Positions 51,868 through 61,332 of a DNA stretch of 64,000 nucleotides are shown here, one piece after another. A program made the translations under genes and the position numbers. Positions within the stretch are counted from its first letter, which is position 1, and each line of letters begins with the position of its first letter. The stretch lies in the IMG/VR virus record IMGVR_UViG_3300046542_000291, positions 239,641-303,640 of that record; one strand, written 5' to 3'. A model generated the notes under the pieces. The model was given only the letters and a program-made list of their open reading frames with translations, was not told the origin of the DNA and did not search any database. The stretch is from a virus.

Positions 51868-53841
51868 TTAGGCCATGACGCCCCCCAATACGGCCGAGTC
51901 GTACGGGTGGTCGTTCCTGTCTTGGTACAGGAAACTGCCTGGGTTGTTTAGTGGTTCGTGCTGCTTCTCAAACGCCATTGCACCGGCCAGAGAACGGTTC
52001 ATCATCAGCTTGTTATACTTCTCAAACTGACCACTGATTCCTGGCTTCGGCAGACGATAATCTTTGTTCGCAGCCGAACGGATCATCATAGCGTATACCA
52101 GAACTTCACAGTGAACCACATTCAGCTTGATCTTTTCATTGATCAGGCTAACAAAGGCAGCGAGCGCATCCACTGGGTTCTTGTAGTTCTTCAGGTAGGT
52201 TTTGCTAGTGAAGCCAACCTTATCTGTCGACAGTTTAGAACCATCTCCGTTGTCGCCGGAGTGAAGGAACGATTGAACCCGCTTCATCACTTCGTACATG
52301 TTCACGTGCTTATAAGGCAACGTGAGGAACGGCTCATCAAAGTCGAACCCATGGAGATCGATGGTGATCCGGGAATCATCGAAGTCCCAACGTCCTTGCT
52401 TCTGAATGTGCTGAAGCATTTCTGTCGAAAGACTCGCCTTACGGTTGTACAGCGAGACCGAAAGGATATCCCCTTGCTCTTGACCATCTACAGTTTTCAC
52501 CAAGCCGATGTGAGTCAGCTCGGAGGCGCTAGTCGCTGGGTAAGCCGACAAGTCCTGGATCATCAAAATGTCAGCGAGGTTCTGTGCTTCCGCTCGCTTG
52601 ATGATGAGTCTATATCCTTGCTCTGCCAGGTCTTTCTTTAAGTACAGCGTTTCAGCTGTTGCGCCTTCACGCAGGTAGTTCCGTTCTACACCGGTGATTT
52701 TGTATTGCTCAACCGCGGAGGTTGCATCGGTATGCTTGGTCGACAATACAGACGAGGTGATTTTGTCACCCATCGATACGGCCGACACTTGACCGATGTT
52801 GGTACCACGTGGAATGGAAAAACTCAGACGTCCGTAACAACGTGAGCAGACACCTGCCGGATCTGGATGTACGCAGCCCAAGATGGACCGCATCCGGATC
52901 TTAGTGTTAACCAAGTGCTCCTCGTTGCCACGAATCCAATCTTCCACACCGTCAGCGCGAAGGTAGTACTTACCCTTCAAGGCTTTGAGTGTCGACTTCA
53001 GAACAGGGAAGTCAACGTAGTGTGGAGTATGGCAGTCGCCTTTATGCAGGCGTTGAACGTACTGTGCGATCAGCTGAGACTTACGGTTGAAGTACTCAGT
53101 AACACGAAGCAACTCTTTGTTGTACAGCAGTGCCTTCGTACCCGAACGCGATTCCACCATGGAACCGTACAGATCCCAGATACCGTCGATGTAACCAACG
53201 GTTACCGGGTGTGCGAAAATGTCGGAGTTGATGTCGGTTGGATAACCACGAGGACCGAACGCTTGAAGCAACTGCTCCAGCTTCTGAGTACCCGAGCGAT
53301 AACCTTCAATGATGGAGTTACCACGGAAGTTGTTGTCATCGTCAAACGCATCACGAATCTTGGCGTAAGAGATCTTCTCGATCCCGTACGTGGACTCTTC
53401 TACGTTGGTGTTCGCTTCCCGAATCAACGGATGGTTGTACACCTCGGCAATGTCGAAGATCGACAGCGTGGCTACGTATGCCGACAGTTTCGTCGTACAC
53501 TCGTTATACAACCAGTTCTTACCTTCGATAGCAAGCTTAGCCAGAACCTCCGGATCGACCGTTTCATTACTGTGAGCATGAATGCCCCAGATGACGTCAT
53601 TGATATACGACACCAACGATTTCGAAGTCACCCGTGTATGGTTCAGGTGATACCCCGAAAGAATCGGTGTATCTGGGTATGCCTTGAGTGGGTACCAAAG
53701 CAGCACCGACAACTTGGTAATCCGATCTTTCACGATCAGTTCTTTCCCGTCGTCGAATACTACTTTGTGCCACTCGCTCGGCATTGCCCAGAGTTGATCG
53801 TAGCTCAGGTTCAACAGATCCCTGGCCTTGTACGTATTCAT
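51868..53841 (-). CDS. RNA polymerase beta' subunit, C-terminal half, non-virion type
   Basis: 657 aa. The four beta' zinc cysteines are in place: GDCHTP (C270), LGCVHPDPAGVCSRCYGR (C323, C332, C335). They are followed by GTNIGQVSAVSMGDKITSSVLSTKHTD, the counterpart of the bacterial segment GEPGTQLTMRTFH at the trigger-loop side. It matches phiKZ gp74, a subunit of the polymerase made after infection, because it directly follows a beta C-terminal half. Only ten bases separate the two. It transcribes middle and late genes with the remaining subunits. Confidence 0.9.
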   Translation of the reverse strand: MNTYKARDLLNLSYDQLWAMPSEWHKVVFDDGKELIVKDRITKLSVLLWYPLKAYPDTPILSGYHLNHTRVTSKSLVSYINDVIWGIHAHSNETVDPEVLAKLAIEGKNWLYNECTTKLSAYVATLSIFDIAEVYNHPLIREANTNVEESTYGIEKISYAKIRDAFDDDNNFRGNSIIEGYRSGTQKLEQLLQAFGPRGYPTDINSDIFAHPVTVGYIDGIWDLYGSMVESRSGTKALLYNKELLRVTEYFNRKSQLIAQYVQRLHKGDCHTPHYVDFPVLKSTLKALKGKYYLRADGVEDWIRGNEEHLVNTKIRMRSILGCVHPDPAGVCSRCYGRLSFSIPRGTNIGQVSAVSMGDKITSSVLSTKHTDATSAVEQYKITGVERNYLREGATAETLYLKKDLAEQGYRLIIKRAEAQNLADILMIQDLSAYPATSASELTHIGLVKTVDGQEQGDILSVSLYNRKASLSTEMLQHIQKQGRWDFDDSRITIDLHGFDFDEPFLTLPYKHVNMYEVMKRVQSFLHSGDNGDGSKLSTDKVGFTSKTYLKNYKNPVDALAAFVSLINEKIKLNVVHCEVLVYAMMIRSAANKDYRLPKPGISGQFEKYNKLMMNRSLAGAMAFEKQHEPLNNPGSFLYQDRNDHPYDSAVLGGVMA

Positions 53842-53850
53842 TCAGTCACC

Positions 53851-55980
53851 TCAGGCTGCTTGTTGAAGGTATTGGTCTGCACGGTACCGGAAACGGAGAC
53901 CACGACATTCCAGCAGGTGATTCAATAACCCAACCGGACGGCTATTGCCATACGGTACAGCTTTCCGATCTACAGCACGTGCAATATCGGTTGGTCGCTT
54001 CGCGGTAAGAATCGAGTGAACCACTGCAATGTGAGCCAGCGGGTTGTTCGTTTGATCGAGCAGCTCGGTAGTTGGTTCTGGACCCACCACGGAGTTGTAC
54101 GAACGCGTTTCCGATTCACCGAACGAACGGATAGCCGATTCACGACCAGGAGTACTGGCGCGGTCAGCGTTGTTCAGTTTCGAAGGAAGACCAAACTGTT
54201 GGGTTTTAACAGAAGCTACAGCCGACCAGTCTTCACCGATCTTCTCAAGCAGCATCATGTACAGCGGACCAACGAGTACCGGATCGTTGGTTACTACAGT
54301 TTTGCCCACCTGATCCACGTAGGTAACCGGAGCGTACAGCGGCTTAAAGCGGCTGTTGATGATCTGGTTAACAGCAGCCATCAGATCAACTTGATCGTCA
54401 ACTGGACTGTACAGGTAATATTGATCACGCAGTGTTGCACGCAGGTGGCGAGTACGATCCGTGTCATCGATCAGCAACGACCGTTGGGTCGGAGTTACGA
54501 TAGCATAGAAGTCCATGAGTTCCATGAACGCGTAGTCAACCCAATCCTTGTTAGACAAGGCTGCATTCAGCTGGGCATCGGTTGGAGTTTCATGACGATC
54601 CATCCCGGCTTCAACACGCAAGCGTTGAACCAGGTCACGAGCGGCAGCGCCAAACCCGTGCTCGTACATCCGACCGTAGTTGGAACGACGCATGGTCGAA
54701 CCGCCGAAGATGACGATGTCTACCCGATTACCATGTTGGTCAATCGGCATGTCCTTCTCAGGCTTCTCTTCGCAGACTACACCTTTACCGCCGTGGAAGT
54801 CAGTTGCCTTATAGGCACCCGATGGCTTCTTCAGAGCTTCGTAGGTAATTGCTACCCGCCACTCGTCCAAAGGTTCCAGACGATACATCCGACTCAGCTT
54901 ACGCTGATCCTGTTTCACAGGCAGATGGATTTGTGCTTCTACGACCAGCTGGTGGAACGTTTGACTGATCTTCAGGGTGTCTTTGCGACGACCCCACAGG
55001 CCAGCGTACACCTTCATGATCTCGCGATAGTAGTTCGCCAGTGCAGTGTGGTACTTAACCAACTGCTCATCCATACCCAGAGGAGTATGCGATGGGTTTA
55101 CCCGATCATCACGGTACACGTTGATGTCTGTAACAGTTGCACCCGGTTCACCGATAACTGCTCGGTCGAACGTCCGGTCCAGCATCATCAATGCTCTCGC
55201 CGTCATTTCGGCAGGAGCTAGATCTGGATCGAGATCCCGCAGTGCAAAGATCACACCATCTTCACGGATCTTCTGGCCGATGTCCGGGAACGGTTGATAG
55301 CGAGTTTCATCGCCATACATGTTCAGGAAGAACGCTTTACGACCAGCGTTACCGACTGCTTCGTTATATGTCCGTGGACTCAGACGTTGCAGGAACTCCG
55401 TTGAGATGATGAAACCATCTTCAATGGTGCCTGGCATGGACATGAACGCTACGTTAGCGTTGATACCCATTCCGTACAGACCGTTATCCTTCACTGCACG
55501 AGACTTAGCGATCACAGTGTTCTTGGAGAACATCGCCCCCACCGCCAAGTTCTCCCACACTACCGGGTTACGCTCAAGGCGATACCCGAAGTCCTGGTGA
55601 AGCGAGATGTAGTCAGGTACGTGGATGATGTCAACCGTCTTGTGTTGGTCATCCCAGTGTTCGAAGACAATGGTAGTCAGTGGGTTGTGGCGAATGCCAG
55701 ACCCAGACATACCACCGGTTGGGTATTTCCGAATGATGCCGATGACCATGCAGTCTTCAGGGAACCGCACGTCAAACGTGTATTCACCGTAACGCATTTC
55801 CATACCGGTTTGCACCCGGCGTGGCTCATTACCCTCACTTTGTGGAGACTGACCAATGTGCGACAGAAACATCGCACCCCGTGCAGCAGAGGTTGTGCCG
55901 TAATAGGGGTCGAGGCAGGCGTTACCCAAAAGGGTCGCATCCAGCTCACGTCTCCGAAACGGTGGGGGTGTGCTAATCAT
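53851..55980 (-). CDS. RNA polymerase beta subunit, C-terminal half, non-virion type
   Basis: 709 aa. NVAFMSMPGTIEDGFIIS (176-193) matches the bacterial beta GYNFEDAI region. FHGGKGVV and EKDMPIDQHGNRVDIV (395-423) match the RHGNKGV and DMPF..G..vDi segments that hold catalytic-site residues. RRSNYGRMYE follows, as in the beta PSRMN.GQ..E helix. This corresponds to phiKZ gp71-73. Unlike the phiKZ gene, no intron interrupts it here. A 50-aa protein overlaps its start by eight bases. Confidence 0.9.
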   Translation of the reverse strand: MISTPPPFRRRELDATLLGNACLDPYYGTTSAARGAMFLSHIGQSPQSEGNEPRRVQTGMEMRYGEYTFDVRFPEDCMVIGIIRKYPTGGMSGSGIRHNPLTTIVFEHWDDQHKTVDIIHVPDYISLHQDFGYRLERNPVVWENLAVGAMFSKNTVIAKSRAVKDNGLYGMGINANVAFMSMPGTIEDGFIISTEFLQRLSPRTYNEAVGNAGRKAFFLNMYGDETRYQPFPDIGQKIREDGVIFALRDLDPDLAPAEMTARALMMLDRTFDRAVIGEPGATVTDINVYRDDRVNPSHTPLGMDEQLVKYHTALANYYREIMKVYAGLWGRRKDTLKISQTFHQLVVEAQIHLPVKQDQRKLSRMYRLEPLDEWRVAITYEALKKPSGAYKATDFHGGKGVVCEEKPEKDMPIDQHGNRVDIVIFGGSTMRRSNYGRMYEHGFGAAARDLVQRLRVEAGMDRHETPTDAQLNAALSNKDWVDYAFMELMDFYAIVTPTQRSLLIDDTDRTRHLRATLRDQYYLYSPVDDQVDLMAAVNQIINSRFKPLYAPVTYVDQVGKTVVTNDPVLVGPLYMMLLEKIGEDWSAVASVKTQQFGLPSKLNNADRASTPGRESAIRSFGESETRSYNSVVGPEPTTELLDQTNNPLAHIAVVHSILTAKRPTDIARAVDRKAVPYGNSRPVGLLNHLLECRGLRFRYRADQYLQQAA

Positions 55981-56125
55981 TCTTTTTGTTCTCCTTCACG
56001 GGAATATCCTGGACCGACGGAATATTCCCAACGAACATTACTGCACGGCTATAAGTAACACAGCCATGCATTGGGCTAAGATTACTCGTGCCCAACAGTT
56101 CCGGACAGATCTTTTCTTTTTGCAT
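55973..56125 (-). CDS. Small protein leading the RNA polymerase operon (50 aa)
   Basis: I chose the ATG at 56125 because GGGAG lies five bases upstream. The sequence MQKEKICPELLGTSNLSPMH... ends in a Lys-rich tail (VKENKKND). Its stop lies inside the beta coding region. It is the first gene after the TATATAAC promoter at 56154 and may set translation of beta by coupling. No family recognised. Confidence 0.65.
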   Translation of the reverse strand: MQKEKICPELLGTSNLSPMHGCVTYSRAVMFVGNIPSVQDIPVKENKKND

Positions 56126-56153
56126 TGCTACTCCCATGGCCCTATCACTTGCA

Positions 56154-56180
56154 ACAATGTTATATAGATCTGAGATAAAA
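56154..56180 (-). promoter_or_regulatory. Leftward promoter of the beta/beta' operon
   Basis: Leftward it reads TCTCAGATC then TATATAACATTG. The copy at 61279 has the same TCTCAGATC box with TATATTACATTT. This is a second subtype of the early promoter. Confidence 0.75.
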
Positions 56181-56200
56181 TGCACTTAAAAGGTGAAGAT

Positions 56201-56566
56201 ATGGCATTTACAATTCTGACCGATATGGCGCAACCAGGAGACGACGTTTACTACGACCCCAAATTTCGCCTGATTGCAGAAACTCACATGGTGATTCTTC
56301 GACAGGAAGATATCTCCCGGCAACAAATCGACTTAGACCTTTTCTATCAATACGAAGGTAACTTCTACGGTTACTTGGTAGAGATTGGAGTTCAGCCAGA
56401 ACTCCATTGGTTGTACATGCGGGTTAACGGCATGACCAACCCAAACCAATTCGCCAAGGAAGTACGCGATCCTTACGGACGTGCGTATTCACCTGTGCTG
56501 ATTCGTCCCAATGACAACATCATCAGTGGGCTTGTCCAGTACTACATGAGTCGAAAATTTAAATGA
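56201..56566 (+). CDS. Hypothetical protein (121 aa)
   Basis: I chose the ATG at 56201 because AAGGTG lies upstream. The product is a soluble beta-type protein (MAFTILTDMAQPGDDVYYD..., LYMRVNGMTNPNQFAKEV). It diverges from the polymerase operon within 76 bases and has its own strong terminator. Function unknown. Confidence 0.75.
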   Translation: MAFTILTDMAQPGDDVYYDPKFRLIAETHMVILRQEDISRQQIDLDLFYQYEGNFYGYLVEIGVQPELHWLYMRVNGMTNPNQFAKEVRDPYGRAYSPVLIRPNDNIISGLVQYYMSRKFK

Positions 56567-56568
56567 CA

Positions 56569-56594
56569 ATTGGGGAACCCGAAGGTTCCCCAAT
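56569..56594. terminator. Bidirectional terminator between convergent genes
   Basis: ATTGGGGAACC-CGAA-GGTTCCCCAAT, a perfect 11-bp stem, then ATGCCGTCTT rightward. Confidence 0.88.
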
Positions 56595-56605
56595 ATGCCG
56601 TCTTG

Positions 56606-57991
56606 TTACAGCGAGCTACCTTGCTGCGGGAATCCACCGTACTGCGGCTGCTGAGGCATCATCATTGGTTGAGGCATCATTTGCTGCGGTTGAGCGAAGA
56701 TCTGCATGAACGGGTTCTGCTGCATTTGTTGCTGGTACTGCATGGCTTGTACCTGAGGCTGCAGCCATGGCAATTGAATGCCTTGGTTCTGCGGTTGTTG
56801 GAAGCCAGGCATGTTTTGCATCGGAGTAGCCATGGATGGTTGCAGCATTACCGGCTGGCCGTACTGGTTGTAAACCATCTGCGGTTGTTGTGACATCATC
56901 GGAGCAGGCTGCTGTTGGAACTGCGGCTGCTGGGATTTGAGGAAGTCACTTACCGAAATGGTGTCGCCAGGTTTGCTTGCTGTGGTTGGAGCGGCTGCAT
57001 TCAAGCCAGCGCCCATCTGCGGCATCTGGCCGACCATTTGTGGAACGTACTGGTTGGCTGGTTGAGCTGCAGGTTGCTGCTGTTGTGCTTGCGCTGCGGC
57101 TGGAGCACCGGCTTCGTCGGTTTCATTCACACCACCGTCGTTACCGTTCAGTGGTGGGATCTCGTTGTAAACTTCCGGGAAGGATTCCCAGATGTTCTCG
57201 TCGTACAGAGGGAACGGTTTGATCCCCAGGTGCAACGGTTCATTGAAACGAATGATCGACTTGTTCAGCTGGTTGCAGATTTTCCAGTACGCTTTGATCA
57301 GCGCAGTGAAGAACGGTGCAACGCGAGTAGTGGTACCCGCTGCGTACTCTTCCGGCGAATCGCCGAATGGAACGACCAGCTTGAACAGCTCCAGGATGAC
57401 CTTGCCGTGTTTCTTGCCCAGGTCTACGCCCAGCACTTCCTTCTCACCGCTGTTCAGCTCGTCGATGATTGGGAAACGAATCACAGCCATGCGATTCACT
57501 TTGGTACCGTCGATGGTACCGCCATGTTTCAAGAAGACCGATACGATCTTGTTCTTCTTGTTCGCACTGGACATCAGCTTGTTGTAAGCCACCAGCGTGT
57601 TCTTGTCCGCGTTGGCCAGCTTGGCCAGTACGGTTGCCATTTCTGGCGGCAGGTCTTTGTGCAGGCTGGTATCGACAGCGACGCGCAACAGCGCATCGGT
57701 CAGGTAACCGACCATGAATGCAATGTTGGCTTTCGCCGCACGCTGCATGTGTTGCAACACCGGTGACGTGCCTTTACGCGCCAGGTTTTCTGACAGTGGG
57801 TGGAACGGCTGATAATCTTCACCGAACCCATCACGCAGGAACTTGTTGGATGGGAAGGCCAGACGCTTACCGTCTACCTTCGCTGGTTCCAACGTACCGG
57901 TCGGAGTCAGGATACTGAACAAGTCATCCTCACCGATCGAGTAGTTGAATGCCGGGGCGATTGCCTTATAGACCTTCGAAAGGGATTGCAT
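56606..57991 (-). CDS. Conserved-block protein with Gln/Met/Pro-rich tail (461 aa)
   Basis: Residues 1-270 form a folded helical domain. From about 285 to the end the sequence is low-complexity Gln/Met/Pro/Ala (QQQQPAAQPANQYVPQM, QQMMPQPMMMPQQPQ), almost free of charge. Such a tail could drive self-association. It overlaps the gene upstream by 26 bases and ends the block that precedes the polymerase genes. Position suggests the phiKZ gp70 equivalent; function unknown. Confidence 0.72.
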   Translation of the reverse strand: MQSLSKVYKAIAPAFNYSIGEDDLFSILTPTGTLEPAKVDGKRLAFPSNKFLRDGFGEDYQPFHPLSENLARKGTSPVLQHMQRAAKANIAFMVGYLTDALLRVAVDTSLHKDLPPEMATVLAKLANADKNTLVAYNKLMSSANKKNKIVSVFLKHGGTIDGTKVNRMAVIRFPIIDELNSGEKEVLGVDLGKKHGKVILELFKLVVPFGDSPEEYAAGTTTRVAPFFTALIKAYWKICNQLNKSIIRFNEPLHLGIKPFPLYDENIWESFPEVYNEIPPLNGNDGGVNETDEAGAPAAAQAQQQQPAAQPANQYVPQMVGQMPQMGAGLNAAAPTTASKPGDTISVSDFLKSQQPQFQQQPAPMMSQQPQMVYNQYGQPVMLQPSMATPMQNMPGFQQPQNQGIQLPWLQPQVQAMQYQQQMQQNPFMQIFAQPQQMMPQPMMMPQQPQYGGFPQQGSSL

Positions 57992-59645
57992 TTACGTCAC
58001 CTTGTGCGTATTGAGGGTTGTATGGGGCGGCCGATGCAACTGGATGCTGGTACGGCTGGACCATGTACTGATTGTGTTGTTGTGGAGCGGCACTGCTCAG
58101 CGAACCGCCTTGAACCGTGGTATTGGAGCCACTGTTGAAGTTGTTCGGGATCACGTTCTGAACAAGCCAGATCATGTCCGTCGAGATCTTGTTCGCCTTC
58201 GCGCCATCACGGGTGATGACTGGCGAGAACAGACCGTCCGAGAATGTCGGAGCCACGAAGCGAGTTGGTGCTTCACCACCCAGGCTGATATCGATTACCG
58301 AATCACCGGCCAAGTCAGACGTGAGACTGATCTGGAACGGAATGCCGTTGTTGTGAGTGAGTGCGTTCAGGCAGTCTGTGCCCAAGCGACGCTCAAATTC
58401 CAGCAGGTAAGGCCGAGCATCGATACCCTCCATTACGAGCTTGGTACCTTCACCACTGATTTGGAACGCGTAGGTACCCGGCATGTTGCCATTCGTTACT
58501 GCAATGGTCACCAGACGCAGGTAGTTGTCCATCATGATCGATGGGATGGTTTGGGCCAGCATCGACGCTGCGATCGAAGTTGGGTCCGCGCCTTTGAAGT
58601 GGCAGGACTGTTCCGCATAGTTTACCTTGCGGATCGACTGGCCGTTGTCCATGGAGTACTTGGTGACTTCACCGTAGCGGAGCGTGTCCGGGAATTCCCG
58701 GTTCAGATCCGACAGCGTGATGAAACCACGTTCCATGTAACCACAGCGTTCCTTCAAGATAGCCAGGAAGGTGTTCTTGTGGATGTCGTCGTTTTGTACG
58801 TGAGCCTGTGCTTCGCCCAACAACAGTTCCATGTTGGAAGCTGTGTCATCGAAACCTTCAGCCGCCATGGCTGCTTCCTTCACGGAATGCTGGAAAGCGT
58901 TCAGCGAGTTGGAAACGTAGCGAGTCGGAGAAGTGTCCTGACGATGGGAGTACTGATACGCACCACACTCACCAACCATTGTACGGTAGTCGTACGCACG
59001 GTTGACTGTGCCCGGGAATGCCCCGGACTGTTGCAGACGGTTTACGGTCTGCAGAGTTTGGCCGATCGAGAAGACGTCTTCAGGACGGACCAGGTGAGAT
59101 GCTGCTGTCGAGTAGTAACCATTCGCACCGGCGTTCATGTCGAGCGGCGTTACGATCTGGTTGGACGAAACGATTTGTGCATGCTTCTGCATGCCCATCG
59201 GTGTGTGCTTCATCGCTTCCGTGATCACAGTCTCGGAGTTGAAGTAGATCCGCATGTTCGGATCAAGGTAGTTCATCGACGCATCACACTGGTCGGTGTA
59301 AACGAAGAAGATCCGTTGGGTAGTGGTACCCTTGTAGATTGGATGCTCTTCACGAACACGCAGCATGCCACGGAAACGGCGGGAGTTCCAACCGTTAGCG
59401 ATACCAACTGCACCTTCGGTCATTGCAGAAGGTTTTACGATTTCACCCGCGAGCGACTGTACAGCGGACACGCCAAGGTTAGCGCCCCCACGAGTTGCCC
59501 GCGCCAGATTTTCGATAACGCTTTCGTTGACGTGGACCTGGAACGGCCGAAGCTGTTGTTCCTGATAGGTCCCTGTCTGGGTCAGAAGGAACATGTCAAC
59601 GCGAACGTTGGCATTACCCAGACCTGGCATGGAGAAATTGGACAT
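57966..59645 (-). CDS. Conserved-block protein, candidate nuclear import factor (559 aa)
   Basis: A folded region (residues 1-490) is followed by a short Gln/Ser/Ala-rich tail (GSNTTVQGGSLSSAAPQQHN). No enzyme motif. Order relative to the polymerase subunits places it at phiKZ gp69. As I recall, gp69 is the protein reported to be needed for import into the phage nucleus (Imp1/PicA); this link is by gene order only. A strong alternative is an unrelated nucleoid or virion protein. The start has AGGT upstream. Confidence 0.6.
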   Translation of the reverse strand: MSNFSMPGLGNANVRVDMFLLTQTGTYQEQQLRPFQVHVNESVIENLARATRGGANLGVSAVQSLAGEIVKPSAMTEGAVGIANGWNSRRFRGMLRVREEHPIYKGTTTQRIFFVYTDQCDASMNYLDPNMRIYFNSETVITEAMKHTPMGMQKHAQIVSSNQIVTPLDMNAGANGYYSTAASHLVRPEDVFSIGQTLQTVNRLQQSGAFPGTVNRAYDYRTMVGECGAYQYSHRQDTSPTRYVSNSLNAFQHSVKEAAMAAEGFDDTASNMELLLGEAQAHVQNDDIHKNTFLAILKERCGYMERGFITLSDLNREFPDTLRYGEVTKYSMDNGQSIRKVNYAEQSCHFKGADPTSIAASMLAQTIPSIMMDNYLRLVTIAVTNGNMPGTYAFQISGEGTKLVMEGIDARPYLLEFERRLGTDCLNALTHNNGIPFQISLTSDLAGDSVIDISLGGEAPTRFVAPTFSDGLFSPVITRDGAKANKISTDMIWLVQNVIPNNFNSGSNTTVQGGSLSSAAPQQHNQYMVQPYQHPVASAAPYNPQYAQGDVNAIPFEGL

Positions 59646-59671
59646 GGTGATACCTCTTGTGGATTGTGCAG

Positions 59672-61252
59672 TTACTTATTGAGATTACCGAGGTGAATAA
59701 CCAGCTCAGTGATTGTTGCTTTGATCGTCGGTGGAACGATCAGTACGTTCGTGCCGGACACTTGACCGGCATCCTTGAACAACTGGTCTGGACCTCGATA
59801 CACCCAGTGACTGGAGTGGATGGAGGCGTTCACGTTGTTAATCGCAATGCCTGCCATGTTATCCGTCTTGAGTGCGGTACCGTTGTTCATGTACTGAGGA
59901 GCTTTCTGATGCGGAAACAACCGAATCATGTCTTCTTTGTACTTGATTGGGATACGCGCGTTAGAACGCGGTTGGCTGAGTTGGTTCTGAGACTGGTAGT
60001 CGCCGTACGTCACCAAGTCCACTTGCATGAACACCGCGATGTCTTTGAAACCCCAATGCCAGATCAACGCTTGCGCTGCAGCCAACATGTTGTTCACTGC
60101 CACCTTGTTGATGTGGTAGAACGCTCGTGCTGGGAATGACCGAGCCATGACCCATTGCGCCAGTTTGATCTGGTGCGGGTAGATCGGAGTAGAAGCCACA
60201 TTACTGATAGCATCCACACACAGCTTGAGTTTACCCAGATCGATTGTTGGATCAACCTTTCGTGCCAACTTCAGCACGTTCAGCGCATCGACGTTGAATG
60301 CTTCGATGTCTCCAGGGGAAACACGATGCTTAGTCTTGTGCGCTTCGATGAACGAAGTCTTATCGTCATCGTCCCCACCGGACTCAGGCCGCTTTTCGTT
60401 TACACGATCAGCAGTCGTACGCTCGGCTGGGTTAAGGTTCGACTTCACGTAGCGATACGTGTTTGCCACGATCGAGTGAGAGGTCGGATCATCCAGTGGA
60501 ACAATCGTCAAACGACGGACCAGGACTTTGGATTGGAGATGCACCGGTACTTCGACCGACGACATGCCACGCCACAGCTGACCCAGAGTTGTTGCTTCGG
60601 CTTCCACGCAGAACCTGACGTAGCCAGCCAACTTTTCAAACGCGGTGTCAACATCCTCACCATGAGGACCTTTCTCACCGACTGGCCAGTGTGCGATTTC
60701 GCAGTCACTGATCAGGCCGACTACTTCGTTCTCCTTATGGAGTTCGTTCTCAGTACCGGCTTCGATGTACTCACCCCAAATAGGGATCATTGGTCGAACA
60801 GCCAGTGCCACAGTAGCCAGGTTGATGTATTCGTGTTCCAGATACGTCTGGTCCACTTTGTTGTAACGGGACTCGGCAGTAATCTTCTTCTCGACTTCTA
60901 CCGGGATGTGCAAGTTCCCAACCGTCATCAACCAACGACGCATGTCATTCATCGACAACCGTTCGTACAGCTCACGGATGTAGTAGCGCAAAGACATCGC
61001 AACCCGCATGCTATCCAACGGCATATCCAAGATATCCCGAATTCGCGAGTAGCAATTCCAGATATGGTCCTTGTCTTCCTCGCTAACAAAGCTGCTATTA
61101 AGGAAGCCATTGAACTCTTTGAACACACGCTGCTGGTCTGGCAGTTTTACTTTGGCGTATGCCTTCGTTGAGAAGGCGATCTGTTGCATTTTGTGCTCTA
61201 CGGTGACCTGAGTAAAGCCGTTACCCTGAACACCAGTGACGGTAAGCTGCAT
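59672..61252 (-). CDS. Probable fifth subunit of the non-virion RNA polymerase (526 aa)
   Basis: AGGAG precedes the ATG at 61252. The protein is soluble, with an acidic-flexible linker at about residues 285-305 (NEKRPESGGDDDDKTS) separating two domains. Size (about 60 kDa) and order fit phiKZ gp68, the phage-specific subunit that acts like a promoter-recognition factor. It has no sigma-type motif, as expected for that family. The call rests on synteny and size, so it is moderate. It is first in its operon, under the 61279 promoter. Confidence 0.55.
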   Translation of the reverse strand: MQLTVTGVQGNGFTQVTVEHKMQQIAFSTKAYAKVKLPDQQRVFKEFNGFLNSSFVSEEDKDHIWNCYSRIRDILDMPLDSMRVAMSLRYYIRELYERLSMNDMRRWLMTVGNLHIPVEVEKKITAESRYNKVDQTYLEHEYINLATVALAVRPMIPIWGEYIEAGTENELHKENEVVGLISDCEIAHWPVGEKGPHGEDVDTAFEKLAGYVRFCVEAEATTLGQLWRGMSSVEVPVHLQSKVLVRRLTIVPLDDPTSHSIVANTYRYVKSNLNPAERTTADRVNEKRPESGGDDDDKTSFIEAHKTKHRVSPGDIEAFNVDALNVLKLARKVDPTIDLGKLKLCVDAISNVASTPIYPHQIKLAQWVMARSFPARAFYHINKVAVNNMLAAAQALIWHWGFKDIAVFMQVDLVTYGDYQSQNQLSQPRSNARIPIKYKEDMIRLFPHQKAPQYMNNGTALKTDNMAGIAINNVNASIHSSHWVYRGPDQLFKDAGQVSGTNVLIVPPTIKATITELVIHLGNLNK

Positions 61253-61278
61253 GGGTTCTCCTCTTGCAGGTGGATCTA

Positions 61279-61303
61279 CAAATGTAATATAGATCTGAGA
61301 TTT
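61279..61303 (-). promoter_or_regulatory. Leftward early promoter, RNA polymerase subtype
   Basis: TCTCAGATC, then TATATTACATTT, about 27 bases before the 61252 start. The upstream box matches 56154 and not the GATTGAAAGC copies. Confidence 0.8.
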
Positions 61304-61332
61304 TTTGCAGTCTCTCAGCTACGAGAGGGCAT

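Noticed and set aside
57966-59645. Major capsid protein or chimallin as identity of the 559-aa protein
   Set aside because: It lies in the polymerase block, away from head genes, shows no prohead-protease site near the N-terminus, and phiKZ chimallin lies by the beta' N-half gene, which is not in this window.
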